From: an uncultured Selenomonadales bacterium
GTDB taxonomy: Bacteria > Bacillota > Negativicutes > Selenomonadales > Selenomonadaceae
Assembly: GCA_947165295.1 (NCBI GenBank)
Contig: CAMUZU010000001.1
Span: forward strand, 119,033 to 183,032
Reading direction: 5' to 3'
Length of the DNA: 64,000 bases
Of this stretch, positions 1 to 8,158 are shown in pieces. The notes below the pieces were generated by a model. It saw only the letters and a list, made by a program, of their open reading frames with translations, made no database searches and was not told where the DNA came from. The translations under genes were made by a program, and so were the position numbers. The first letter of the stretch is position 1. Every line of letters begins with the position of its first letter.

Positions 1-113
1 GCATCACTGAAACGAAAAAACGCGCCGAAGTCGACGAAACGGGTTATAACTTCAGGACAGCGACAAGCCTCGTCGATATTGTGCTGTGTAATTTTTTTGG
101 AGCGAATCACCAA
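1..113 (+). other. Unassigned sequence upstream of murG, possible 3' end of an upstream gene
   Basis: The first 113 bases precede the canonical MurG start. Two forward frames are open from the window edge. One ends in a TGA at 115-117 that overlaps the murG ATG in an ATGA arrangement. The other is the murG frame itself, has no stop back to base 3, and uses the GAA/GTC/GAC/AAC codons typical of this genome. Either could be the tail of the preceding dcw gene (ftsW is usual there), but no domain can be recognised in so short a piece. Confidence 0.3.
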
Positions 114-1208
114 ATGAAAATCATCGTTTCGGGCGGCGGCACGGGCGGCCACATCTACCCCGCGCTCACGCTCATTGACGCAATCAAGTTCAAACGTCCC
201 GACGCGGAATTTTTGTACGTCGGCACGCAAAAAGGTTTGGAAGCTGACATTGTCCCGAAGACCGGAATAAATTTCACCGCGCTCAAGCTCGAAGGCGGGC
301 TCGAACGTCACTTCACGCTGGCCAACATTTCACGCGCCGCCAACGCAATTTGGAGTATCAAACGTGCCTCGGACATCGTCAAGAAATTCAAGCCCGACGC
401 GGTTGTCGGCACGGGCGGTTATGTTTGCGGACCGATTTTGCTTGCCGCAAGCTTGATGAAAGTTCCGACGCTGATTCAGGAACAAAACGCCGTCGCGGGC
501 GTCACGAACAAAATTCTGTCGAAGTTCGTCAACAAAATCGCCGTGGGCACTCGCGACGCACTCAAGAACTTTCCCGCGAACAAAACTGTTTACACGGGCA
601 ACCCGATTCGTGCGGCTGTCCTCGCGGCGAAGAAAGTTGACGGTTTGCGCGAATTCAACTTCACCGACACGAAGCCCGTCGTTTTAATTTCGGGCGGCTC
701 ACGCGGGGCACGAAGCATCAACAACGCAATGATTGACGTTTTGAAGTCCGCCGCAAAAAAAAATTTCGCGCAGTTTCTTCACGTGACGGGCAAAGGCGAA
801 TTCGACGCGGTGACCGAAAAATTGTCCGACGTGCTCGACGCGCCGAACATCCGCGTTGTGCCGTACCTGTACAACATGCCGCAAGCAATGGCAATGGCGG
901 ACGTTGCGATTTTCCGTGCTGGCGCGACAGGGCTTGCTGAATTGACGGCTCGCGGCGTCCCGGCAATTTTGATACCGTACCCGTTCGCGGCGGAAAATCA
1001 TCAGGAATTCAACGCACGTTCACTTGTCGAGGCGGGCGCGGCTCGCATGATTCTCAACAAAGATTTGACGGCGGAAATTTTGTCGGCTACACTTGACGAA
1101 ATGTTGTCGTCGCCCGACGCGCTCAAAAAAATGTCCGCCGCAAGTTTGTCGTTGGGCAAGCCGCATGCCGCAGACGAAATCGCCGACTTGATTCTTGCGT
1201 TGACGTGA
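114..1208 (+). CDS. murG: UDP-N-acetylglucosamine--N-acetylmuramyl-(pentapeptide) pyrophosphoryl-undecaprenol GlcNAc transferase MurG
   Basis: MurG adds GlcNAc to lipid I at the inner face of the cytoplasmic membrane, giving lipid II for peptidoglycan. The 364-residue product has the usual length and GT-B layout. The N-terminal glycine-rich loop GGGTGGHIYPAL is at residues 8-19, the second-domain loop GGSRGARSIN is near residue 190, and the UDP-GlcNAc-binding segment RAGATGLAELTARGVP is followed by PFAAENHQ around residue 265-295. The ATG at 114 places the conserved loop at its normal distance from the N-terminus; an upstream GTG at 81 in the same frame is unlikely. It is the first gene of a dcw-type cluster (murG, toxin-antitoxin pair, murC-ddl, ftsQ). 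A structured repeat starts 8 bases after the stop. Confidence 0.97.
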   Translation: MKIIVSGGGTGGHIYPALTLIDAIKFKRPDAEFLYVGTQKGLEADIVPKTGINFTALKLEGGLERHFTLANISRAANAIWSIKRASDIVKKFKPDAVVGTGGYVCGPILLAASLMKVPTLIQEQNAVAGVTNKILSKFVNKIAVGTRDALKNFPANKTVYTGNPIRAAVLAAKKVDGLREFNFTDTKPVVLISGGSRGARSINNAMIDVLKSAAKKNFAQFLHVTGKGEFDAVTEKLSDVLDAPNIRVVPYLYNMPQAMAMADVAIFRAGATGLAELTARGVPAILIPYPFAAENHQEFNARSLVEAGAARMILNKDLTAEILSATLDEMLSSPDALKKMSAASLSLGKPHAADEIADLILALT

Positions 1209-1216
1209 CGGGTTTG

Positions 1217-1321
1217 TTACTTTCTTTGACCGAGCAAAGAAAGTAACCAAAGAAACTCGCGCTTGCTGTGATACATCCTGTATCACGCGCAAGCGTGGCG
1301 GCCGACATCCATGTCGGCCGG
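1217..1321 (+). repeat. Three-hairpin intergenic element, copy 1 (short-arm variant)
   Basis: Hairpin 1 (1217-1246) has arms TTACTTTCTTTG and CAAAGAAAGTAA. It is followed by a linker repeating CAAAGAAA. Hairpin 2 (about 1260-1295) has an outer stem CGCTTGC/GCAAGCG and an inner stem GATACA/TGTATC. Hairpin 3 (1300-1319) has GGCCGACAT/ATGTCGGCC with a CC loop. The A/T pair at the sixth position of hairpin 3 replaces the T/A pair of the other copies, a compensatory change. The element ends in the conserved tail CCGGAATTACG. It lies between the murG stop and the antitoxin gene, in the same orientation as both. Confidence 0.9.
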
Positions 1322-1373
1322 AATTACGATTCGCCGTTGTTTTTGCACTCATACAATACGGGAGAAATTTTTC

Positions 1374-1649
1374 ATGTCCAAAGAAGTGACCGTCGAAATC
1401 AAAATGGACGCCGACTTGAAAGAGGCCGCCGAAAAAATCTTCAATCGAATGGATATGTCTTTCGCCGAAGCGATAAGCGCCTTCGCCAAAGAAACAATCG
1501 TTCAAAACCGCGTGCCCTTTTACGTCAAGCCGAAACGAAAGACCGCGTTCGGCTCGCTGGCAAAATTCGCCAATCCCAAATGGGTCGGCCTCGAAGAAAT
1601 CGCTTGGGAAAGGTTCGTGATCGAAAAGTATGGTAAAAATCTTAATTGA
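1374..1649 (+). CDS. RelB/DinJ-family antitoxin
   Basis: The 91-residue protein resembles RelB/DinJ antitoxins. It has an N-terminal beta strand EVTVEIKMDADLK, then helices with the family pattern of an alternating amphipathic segment (AEKIFNRMDMSFAEAISAF), which in the family form a ribbon-helix-helix DNA-binding dimer. The C-terminus, about residues 50-91, is basic and aromatic and should wrap the toxin. The ATG at 1374 follows GGGAGA at suitable spacing, and a TACAAT box at 1352-1357 could serve as a -10 element. Its 3' end overlaps the PIN-domain gene by 20 bases, the usual coupled toxin-antitoxin layout. RelB/DinJ antitoxins usually pair with RelE/YafQ toxins, so a PIN partner is unusual. 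Autoregulation is inferred from the family. Confidence 0.8.
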   Translation: MSKEVTVEIKMDADLKEAAEKIFNRMDMSFAEAISAFAKETIVQNRVPFYVKPKRKTAFGSLAKFANPKWVGLEEIAWERFVIEKYGKNLN

Positions 1650-1998
1650 CACCAACGTCGTGCTGCGGTACCTGCTGCGCGACCACCCGAAACAATCCAT
1701 GCAGGCGAAAAAAGCCATCGAAATCGGCGCGGTGATTTTGCCCGAAGTTTTGGTTGAGACGGCACACGCCTTGAAAAATATTTACCGCGTCGACAGACAG
1801 ACAATCGCGGCAAACTTGATGACTTTGCTTAACGAGGTTGAAGTTGAACGCAAGCAAATTATGGTTCACGCCGTGGAACTTTACGCCGACTCCACCGACC
1901 TGGATTTTATGGACTGCATTATCGTGGCGTACTTCGACATCGAAAACATCCGCGTATTCACCTTCGACCCGAAACTCAATCGCGTGCCGAAGTCTTAA
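1630..1998 (+). CDS. PIN-domain (VapC-like) ribonuclease toxin
   Basis: This 122-residue protein spans a single PIN domain, whose family members are Mg2+-dependent endoribonucleases that usually cleave tRNA or rRNA. The acidic metal ligands are visible: Asp in LIDTNVVLRYLL near residue 7, Glu in LVETAHAL near residue 42, Asp in LDFMDCIIVAY near residues 96-99, and Asp in FTFDPKLN near the C-terminus. The start lies inside the end of the antitoxin gene, so the pair is probably translationally coupled. An AAGGAGGT site that directs the next gene, murC-ddl, begins almost at its stop codon. Toxin activity is inferred from the family; the locus sits inside a cell-wall synthesis cluster rather than on an obvious mobile element. 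Confidence 0.82.
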   Translation: MVKILIDTNVVLRYLLRDHPKQSMQAKKAIEIGAVILPEVLVETAHALKNIYRVDRQTIAANLMTLLNEVEVERKQIMVHAVELYADSTDLDFMDCIIVAYFDIENIRVFTFDPKLNRVPKS

Positions 1999-2012
1999 GG
2001 AGGTACATACAT

Positions 2013-4346
2013 TTGAAACTTGACGGCTTGAAGAAATTTCACTTTATCGGTATCGGCGGCGTGGGCATGAGCGCGCTTGCCAAAATTTTAATCGAAAGCG
2101 GCTGTGAAGTCAGCGGCTCGGACATGAAAGCTTCGCCGACTTTGGACATGTTGAAAAGTCTCGGCGCGAAAATTTTTGTCGGACATGACGCCAACAACAT
2201 TTTCGACGGCGGCAAAGTTTGGCCTGAAGTCATAGTTTGTTCGTCGGCAATTCCCGCGGACAATCCCGAAGTCGTCGCGGCGTTGAAGGCGAAAATCCCG
2301 AAGATTCACCGCTCCGACATCAACGCGTACTTGCTCAATTCGCGCAAAGGCATTGCGGTTTCCGGTTCGCACGGCAAGACGACAACAACGTCAATGATTG
2401 GTTACGTCCTGCACAGCGCGGGCGTCGACCCGACAATCGTTATCGGCGGCGAATCAACCGACCTGGGCACGGGCGCGATTTTGGGCGACAGCGACTGGCT
2501 CGTCACGGAGGCGGACGAAAGCGACGGGAGTTTTTTGACGCTCAAACCGAAAATCGCCGTCGTCACCAACATTGAAGACGATCACCTTGACCATTACGGC
2601 ACGATTGAACGGATTCGCGCCGCGTTTAAAATTTTTGTCGAAAACGTCGACCGCGAAACGGGCGTGGCAGTCGTGTGCTTCGACAACGACAATGCCCGCG
2701 AACTTGCCGCCGCAGTTGACCGAAAAATTATTTCTTACGCGATTCACCACGACGCGGACTTTATGGCGCGAAACATCCGCACGACGACGAAGGGCGTCGG
2801 CTTTGAAGTTGTGCGACGCGTCGGCGACGACGAAAAAATTCTCGGCAAAGTCAAGCTTGCGATTCACGGGCGACACAACGTCTTGAACGCTTTGGCGACG
2901 ATTGCGGCGGGACTTCAAGTCGGAGTCAGCTTCGCGAAGATTGCCGAAGGTCTCGGAACTTTCCATGGCGCGAAACGTCGTTTCCAGACGAAGGGACGCA
3001 TTCGCAACGTTTTGGTCGTCGACGATTACGCACATCACCCGACGGAAATTGCCGCGACGCTCAAGGCCGCCCGCGAAATTAAGCCGAACAAAATCGTTTG
3101 CATTTTTCAGCCGCACCGTTACAGCCGCACGCAACTTTTGCTGAAGGAATTCGGCAACGCTTTCCGTGACGCGGACGTTTTAGTTTTGACGGACGTTTAC
3201 TCCGCCGGCGAAGAAAAAATTTCGGGCGTCAGCGGCGAATCGATTTTGCAGGAAGTTCTTCGCACGACGAATCAAGCCGTGTCGTACATTCCCAAGCGCG
3301 AAGACATTGCCGCCGCGATTAAAGACCAGTTGACGGCGGGCGATCTGGTTATCACAATGGGCGCGGGCGACATTTACAAGACGGGCGAAGAAATTCTTGA
3401 ACTTTTGAAAGCCGAACGCCGCAAGAAAATTGTCGTCGTGGCGGGCGGCACGTCAACTGAAGCCGAAGTTTCTCGCCGCACGGGAAAAGCTGTCGTCGAC
3501 GCGCTGCGCTCCAAAAATTACAACGTCGAGATGCTTGAACTTCAGCCCGAAACATTCGCCGCAACAATTCGCGAAAAAAATCCGCTGATTGTCTTCAACG
3601 CGGTTCACGGCAAATACGGCGAAGACGGCTTGATTCAAGGCACGTTGGACATGCTCAAAATTCCGTACACGGGTTCGGGCGTCCTGTCCGCCGCGTTGAC
3701 AATGGACAAAGTTTCCACGAAACATTTCCTGAATTCCGCAAACCTGTCGACGCCGAAATTCGCCGTTTATCGCGAAATTGACCGCACGGACGAACTTGCC
3801 GCCGACATCGAAAAGAAATTCGGCGTGCCCGTCGTCATCAAAGCCGCTGCGCAAGGTTCAAGTATCGGCGTGACGATTGTCGAACGTGCAGGCGACATTG
3901 ACGAGGCGATTGACAACGCGTTTACTTTCGGCGACGAAATTTTGGTTGAAGAATTCATTCGCGGGCGTGAATTGACGGTTGCGGTCATGGGCAACGAAGA
4001 CGAGGCGGAAGCTTTGCCGATTATCGAAATTACCACGACGACGGGGCGTTACGATTACAAGACCAAGTACACCGCCGGCATGTCGACGCACATTTGTCCC
4101 GCCGACCTGCCCGAAGAATTGACCGCCGCAGTCAAAAAGCTTGCCGTCGACGCCTTCAAGCAGTGCAAATGCGCGGGGGTCGCTCGCGTTGACATGATGC
4201 TTTCCGAAGACGGCGTGCCTTACGTCATCGAAATAAATTCCGTGCCCGGCATGACAGAAACGTCGCTTGTGCCCGACGCGGCTCGTGCGGCAGGCATTGA
4301 CTTTGCCGAACTGTGCGAAAAAATTCTTGCCGCCGCAGGCTTTTGA
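2013..4346 (+). CDS. murC-ddl: Fused UDP-N-acetylmuramate--L-alanine ligase / D-alanine--D-alanine ligase (MurC-Ddl)
   Basis: The 777-residue product joins two cytosolic peptidoglycan-precursor ligases. Residues 1-460 are MurC, which adds L-Ala to UDP-MurNAc: Rossmann loop GIGGVGMSALA, ATP loop GSHGKTTTT near residue 117, ADESDGSFL, and HHPTEIAATL near residue 345. Residues 470-777 are an ATP-grasp D-Ala-D-Ala ligase: VVVAGGTSTEAEVS, HGKYGEDG, TGSGVLSAALTMDK, KAAAQGSSIGV, and the metal/substrate segment EINSVPGMTETS. Both halves keep their catalytic motifs. The start is a TTG at 2013 preceded by AAGGAGGT eight bases upstream; no ATG fits better. A MurC-Ddl fusion is known from Chlamydiae. Joining the two activities could couple D-Ala-D-Ala supply to UDP-MurNAc-peptide synthesis. 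No separate murB is seen beside it. Confidence 0.95.
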   Translation: MKLDGLKKFHFIGIGGVGMSALAKILIESGCEVSGSDMKASPTLDMLKSLGAKIFVGHDANNIFDGGKVWPEVIVCSSAIPADNPEVVAALKAKIPKIHRSDINAYLLNSRKGIAVSGSHGKTTTTSMIGYVLHSAGVDPTIVIGGESTDLGTGAILGDSDWLVTEADESDGSFLTLKPKIAVVTNIEDDHLDHYGTIERIRAAFKIFVENVDRETGVAVVCFDNDNARELAAAVDRKIISYAIHHDADFMARNIRTTTKGVGFEVVRRVGDDEKILGKVKLAIHGRHNVLNALATIAAGLQVGVSFAKIAEGLGTFHGAKRRFQTKGRIRNVLVVDDYAHHPTEIAATLKAAREIKPNKIVCIFQPHRYSRTQLLLKEFGNAFRDADVLVLTDVYSAGEEKISGVSGESILQEVLRTTNQAVSYIPKREDIAAAIKDQLTAGDLVITMGAGDIYKTGEEILELLKAERRKKIVVVAGGTSTEAEVSRRTGKAVVDALRSKNYNVEMLELQPETFAATIREKNPLIVFNAVHGKYGEDGLIQGTLDMLKIPYTGSGVLSAALTMDKVSTKHFLNSANLSTPKFAVYREIDRTDELAADIEKKFGVPVVIKAAAQGSSIGVTIVERAGDIDEAIDNAFTFGDEILVEEFIRGRELTVAVMGNEDEAEALPIIEITTTTGRYDYKTKYTAGMSTHICPADLPEELTAAVKKLAVDAFKQCKCAGVARVDMMLSEDGVPYVIEINSVPGMTETSLVPDAARAAGIDFAELCEKILAAAGF

Positions 4347-4393
4347 CGAAGTAACGCGACGTTGCCGACATTGCGACCAACGGAGGTGAAGAC

Positions 4394-5131
4394 ATGGCAG
4401 TTATCAGACGGCGGCGAACTTTCGGCAGATTGTTTCGCGGAATAATCTTTTTGCTCGTGAGCGCGGCGGTTTTAAGTTTCTTCGTGTACATGCCGTTCTT
4501 CACGCTCGAAAACATAAAGCTCGTCGGCGCGAAATATCTGACGCAAGACGACATCTTGAAAGTCGGCGAAATTTACATGGGCGAACCGCTCTTCCAACTC
4601 GAAACGGATCAAGTGCAAAGCCGCCTTGCCAAAGACCTGCGCGTCGAAGAAGTGACCGTGCGCCGCGACTTGCCGCACACGTTGGAAATTACGCTCAAGG
4701 AACGCCGACCGATTGCAACCGTCATGTGCAATTACGGTTATCTCGACCTTGACCACGACGGCACGGTACTCGACAGTTACAAAAGCCTCAAGGACATGCA
4801 GATACCCATGATTAACGGCGTGACCGTGCGCGACGTTTATATCGGCGACAAGGTTGACGACGAACTCATCAAAAAGATTCTCGACTTCCTTCAGCGGCTC
4901 AACGAGGACACGCTCAACCGCATTTCGGAAGTTGCCTTCGTCGAAGAAGATTACGTCGTCATGTACACCGCGACCGCCCGCGCCGTGCAAATTCGTATCG
5001 GCAAGCTCGAACGGCTCGACGAGAAGGCGCGCTTGACCGAAGATTTCTTGCGCGACTTGGAGACCAATCCGCATCCCGTCGAATACGTCGACTTCAATTA
5101 CACTGCGCCATTTATCAAGCTTGCTCAGTGA
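4394..5131 (+). CDS. ftsQ: Cell-division protein FtsQ/DivIB
   Basis: This 245-residue protein is a single-pass membrane protein of the divisome, linking FtsB/FtsL to the septal synthase. A basic cytoplasmic N-terminus (MAVIRRRRTFGR) precedes one transmembrane helix at about residues 15-36. A POTRA domain follows (FTLENIKLVGAKYLTQDDIL through VRRDLPHTLEITLKERRP), then the FtsQ beta domain to the C-terminus. Length and order match the family. The start has a GGAGGTGA site 6 bases upstream. It is the last gene of the dcw remnant: a strong terminator begins three bases after its stop, and ftsA/ftsZ do not follow. Confidence 0.93.
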   Translation: MAVIRRRRTFGRLFRGIIFLLVSAAVLSFFVYMPFFTLENIKLVGAKYLTQDDILKVGEIYMGEPLFQLETDQVQSRLAKDLRVEEVTVRRDLPHTLEITLKERRPIATVMCNYGYLDLDHDGTVLDSYKSLKDMQIPMINGVTVRDVYIGDKVDDELIKKILDFLQRLNEDTLNRISEVAFVEEDYVVMYTATARAVQIRIGKLERLDEKARLTEDFLRDLETNPHPVEYVDFNYTAPFIKLAQ

Positions 5132-5133
5132 AG

Positions 5134-5158
5134 CCCGTCAACGCGACGGGTTTTTTTT
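5134..5158 (+). terminator. Rho-independent terminator of the murG-ftsQ cluster
   Basis: A GC stem (CCCGTC/GACGGG, loop AACGC) is followed by eight T residues directly after the ftsQ stop. Confidence 0.9.
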
Positions 5159-5229
5159 GCGTCAAAAAATTTTCATGCGCGGCTGATAAACTTCGTCGAA
5201 ACGATTTCAGCGCGAAAGGAGTTTTCTGC

Positions 5230-7440
5230 ATGAAGTTTTTATCTCGTGCGAAGAAAGTTTTGTTGTCGGCAACGCTCGCGGCGGGACTTTTATTCGGCAA
5301 CGTCAACGCCGAAAGTTTCCGCGACGCAGAGTATTTCGGCAGCGACGGTCTCGACTTGATTAACGCCGCGCCCGCTTACGAAAAATCTTTCACGGGCAAA
5401 AATATTTTTATCGGCGTGCTTGACCAACCCGTCAACTTCAGTCACCCGAAATTCACCGCGAAGAATTTTTCCGCGATTATCCGCGAATCACGCATGAGCG
5501 GCGGCGCGAAAGGCGTTTACGATTGGCAAGCGATTTATCACGGCACGCACGTCGCGGCGATTGCGGCGGGCTCACGCGACGGAAATGTCATGCACGGCAC
5601 GGCTTTTGACGCGGAAATTCTCAACGCGCCGTTCAACACGGATTACGCCGTCGAAGAAAATCAGCGCGAAACCGACATCAACGACATGTTCGCGCCGTAC
5701 CTGAAACGCGGCGAAATTAAAATCATCAACAATTCTTGGGGCAACTCGATTTATCTCGACGAAGTTTTGTCCGACGACGACATTAAAACTTTGCTCGAAC
5801 AGAGCGGCGAAGATTGGAACAAAGTCACCGACGCGCTCGAAGATTCGATTCTCAAGGTGAGCGGCGAACTCAAACCGATTTTGAATTCCGTCGCGCAGGC
5901 GGTTAATGCCAAACGCTTGACGATTTTCGCGGCGGGCAACGGCGGGCACTCCGGTTCATGTTTGCAGTCACAGGCAAGCTGGTTCAACGACAACGCCGAA
6001 TTTTATCTGCTCAACGTCTCGAACGTGTACAACAAATTCGCGGGCGGCAACGGCGGTTTGATTCGCAATTCCGACGGGACGATTTCGGGCGATTGGTTGC
6101 TCAATTACACTTCCGACGGCGTGAAATATCTTGAAGACTCGTCGGTTGCCGCGCCGGGCACCGAAATTTTGTCCGCGAACTCGAACTTCGCCGCCGACGG
6201 TCAAGCTTACGTTCGATACACGGGCACTTCAATGGCGACGCCGTTTGTGACGGGCACCGCCGCGCTCGTTCAGCAGGCGTTTCCGTACATGGACGGCAAG
6301 CAGATCGCCGACGTCATTTTAAGCACGGCGAACAAGGACGTTCGGCTTGAAAACAATTTCCGCGTCGCGCTTCGCGAGGACGTTGCGGACGACGGCTCGA
6401 CGACGATTTTCCTTAGCGTGTACTACTTCGACGACAAAGACCGCACCGAAGACGAAGTTGTCGCCGACCTCAATCGTTACGTCGACAGTTACCGCTTCGC
6501 CGCCGACGCGCAAAGTGACGCCGACATTCGCAAGGACTTCAAAGACGCGCTGAAAGTTGTCATCGAACGTCACGGGCTGAAAGTTTACTTCGCGACGCCG
6601 CTGCAAAGTTTAATCGGTCAAGGTGTCGTCGACGCGGGCAAGGCGGTCAACGGTTTGGCGGCACTCAACGCACGACGTTTGAACGCAAGCGACGCTTCAA
6701 CCGATTTCGGCGAAAAGATTGCGCTGTACACCGTCGACACGAAAGGCTTTGACTCGACGTGGAGCAACGACATTTGCGAAATTCGCGAAGGCAAACTTGC
6801 GCCCGAAGGCACCGAGCCCGATTTAATCGAACGCTACAATTACTATCAAGTCAACTGGCTGTCGAAGGACTTGGCGGACTACAACGCGGCTTACTGGTCG
6901 AACATCTTGACGGCGCGTTACGTCGCGGGCTTCAATGCGGACGTCGACAAAGACGGGCTTGAAGGTCTTCACGTCGGCTTGAAGAAAATCGGCGACGGTC
7001 GTTTGACTTTGTCGGGCAACAACACTTACGCGGGCGCGACGGTCGTCGAAGGCGGCACGCTGTCGATTGACGGCAAAATTTCGGGCGACGCGTACACTTT
7101 GGCGAACGGCACGCTTTCGGGTCACGGGACGATTGACGGGACGCTTTTCAATCGCGCAACGGCCGAGGCGGGCTCATCTTTGGGCGGTGACTTGACTGTC
7201 GGCAACCTGACTTCGAGCGGCAAGTTGATTGTCAACGTCACAAGCGCGGGCAACACGAAATTTATTGTTCGTGGCGCGGCGAATTTGGACGGCTCAACTT
7301 TCGTCGTGGCGGGCGACAAACCGTCGGGCGGCGAAATTGTCGCGTTGACTGCCGACAAAATTACGGGCAACGTCAAAGCGGCGGATTCAAGTTATCGCGT
7401 CGAAGTTCGCGGCAACTCCGTCGTGATTGTCTTCAACTGA
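5230..7440 (+). CDS. Secreted subtilisin-like (S8) serine protease with autotransporter-type passenger tail
   Basis: The 736-residue product has a Sec signal peptide (basic MKFLSRAKK, hydrophobic core, cleavage near VNA-ES at residue 26). A peptidase S8 domain follows with the catalytic triad in GVLDQPVN (Asp), YHGTHVAAIAAG (His) and YTGTSMATPF (Ser, about residue 335). After a 200-residue linker, residues about 590-736 carry an autotransporter-associated beta-strand repeat (LTLSGNNTYAGATVVEGGTL) and short beta-helix-like turns ending in VVIVFN. Autotransporters of this type normally continue into a ~280-residue outer-membrane barrel, which is absent here. The protein may be surface-retained another way, use a separate translocator, or be truncated. 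The ATG at 5230 follows AAAGGAG and lies downstream of the ftsQ terminator, so it has its own promoter. Confidence 0.88.
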   Translation: MKFLSRAKKVLLSATLAAGLLFGNVNAESFRDAEYFGSDGLDLINAAPAYEKSFTGKNIFIGVLDQPVNFSHPKFTAKNFSAIIRESRMSGGAKGVYDWQAIYHGTHVAAIAAGSRDGNVMHGTAFDAEILNAPFNTDYAVEENQRETDINDMFAPYLKRGEIKIINNSWGNSIYLDEVLSDDDIKTLLEQSGEDWNKVTDALEDSILKVSGELKPILNSVAQAVNAKRLTIFAAGNGGHSGSCLQSQASWFNDNAEFYLLNVSNVYNKFAGGNGGLIRNSDGTISGDWLLNYTSDGVKYLEDSSVAAPGTEILSANSNFAADGQAYVRYTGTSMATPFVTGTAALVQQAFPYMDGKQIADVILSTANKDVRLENNFRVALREDVADDGSTTIFLSVYYFDDKDRTEDEVVADLNRYVDSYRFAADAQSDADIRKDFKDALKVVIERHGLKVYFATPLQSLIGQGVVDAGKAVNGLAALNARRLNASDASTDFGEKIALYTVDTKGFDSTWSNDICEIREGKLAPEGTEPDLIERYNYYQVNWLSKDLADYNAAYWSNILTARYVAGFNADVDKDGLEGLHVGLKKIGDGRLTLSGNNTYAGATVVEGGTLSIDGKISGDAYTLANGTLSGHGTIDGTLFNRATAEAGSSLGGDLTVGNLTSSGKLIVNVTSAGNTKFIVRGAANLDGSTFVVAGDKPSGGEIVALTADKITGNVKAADSSYRVEVRGNSVVIVFN

Positions 7441-7461
7441 ACGTCACGCACGCAAAAAAAA

Positions 7462-7494
7462 ATCCCTGTCGACAATCGACGGGGATAATTTTTT
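7462..7494. terminator. Bidirectional terminator between the protease and ktrA
   Basis: An 11-bp stem with one T-G wobble (ATCCCTGTCGA/TCGACGGGGAT, loop CAA) is flanked by a run of As on the left and a run of Ts on the right. It can end transcription of the convergent genes on both sides. Confidence 0.9.
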
Positions 7495-8150
7495 CAGCCG
7501 ATACCGCGTTCAAACTTCTCAAGCGCGGCGACGGTTCCGATAACAAAAATTTTATCGTCTGCGGCGAACGGGCGTTTCGGCGGCGGCGGAATTAAACTTT
7601 CTTCACGATTGACGACCGCGACGATATTCACGCCGAAATCTGCGCGCAGGTTCGCTTCAATCAGATTTTTGCCGACGAATTGTCGCGGGACGGTCAAGCT
7701 CAAAATGTTTATGTCCGCGTCGACGGAAATGCAGTCAACCGCGTGCGTCGTTACCAAGTTCAAAGCCACGCGTCGAGCGGTGTCGCGTTCGGAAAAGATT
7801 ATCTGCGTCGCGCCGAGCCGCCGAGCCATCTCCGCGTGCCGTTCGTCAATGCCCTTGACGACAATCTCCGCAACGTTCATCTCCTTGCACAGCATGGTTG
7901 CCATCAAGCTTGCCTCAAGATTTTTCGACGCGATAACGACGGTGTCGAAATTGTCAATGCCCGCCTCTTTGAGCGCACGCACGTCGCGAATGTCGAAACT
8001 CACCACGCGGGTCAAGCTCTCCGCCAAACTTTCAACAACTGTTTCGTCGCGGTCAACGCCCAAAACGTCGTAACCCATTTCTTCGAGCGTCAAGGCGACA
8101 TTGCGCCCGAAGCGACCGAGTCCGAGAACTGCAAAATTTTTTTTCGCCAT
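7494..8150 (-). CDS. ktrA: Potassium-uptake regulatory subunit KtrA/TrkA (RCK domain)
   Basis: This 218-residue cytosolic protein is the nucleotide-binding gate of a Ktr K+ channel/transporter. An RCK_N Rossmann fold begins at residue 4 with FAVLGLGRFGRNVA and has the acidic strand end LGVDRDE that binds NAD/ADP/ATP ribose. RCK_C covers about residues 135-218. Length is typical of KtrA (about 220) rather than of two-domain TrkA (about 450). The ATG at 8150 has GAGGTG five bases upstream; it begins nine bases after the stop of ktrB, so the two are co-transcribed. The 3' end runs into the shared bidirectional terminator. Confidence 0.94.
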   Translation of the reverse strand: MAKKNFAVLGLGRFGRNVALTLEEMGYDVLGVDRDETVVESLAESLTRVVSFDIRDVRALKEAGIDNFDTVVIASKNLEASLMATMLCKEMNVAEIVVKGIDERHAEMARRLGATQIIFSERDTARRVALNLVTTHAVDCISVDADINILSLTVPRQFVGKNLIEANLRADFGVNIVAVVNREESLIPPPPKRPFAADDKIFVIGTVAALEKFERGIG

Positions 8151-8158
8151 AATGCACC

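Noticed and set aside
1217..1321. Three-hairpin elements as simple Rho-independent terminators
   Set aside because: None has a T-run after a GC stem, one copy lies in a 5' leader region, and orientation relative to genes is mixed.
5128..5229. Earlier GTG start for the subtilase gene
   Set aside because: It would translate through the ftsQ terminator and bury the signal peptide; the ATG at 5230 has a good ribosome-binding site.
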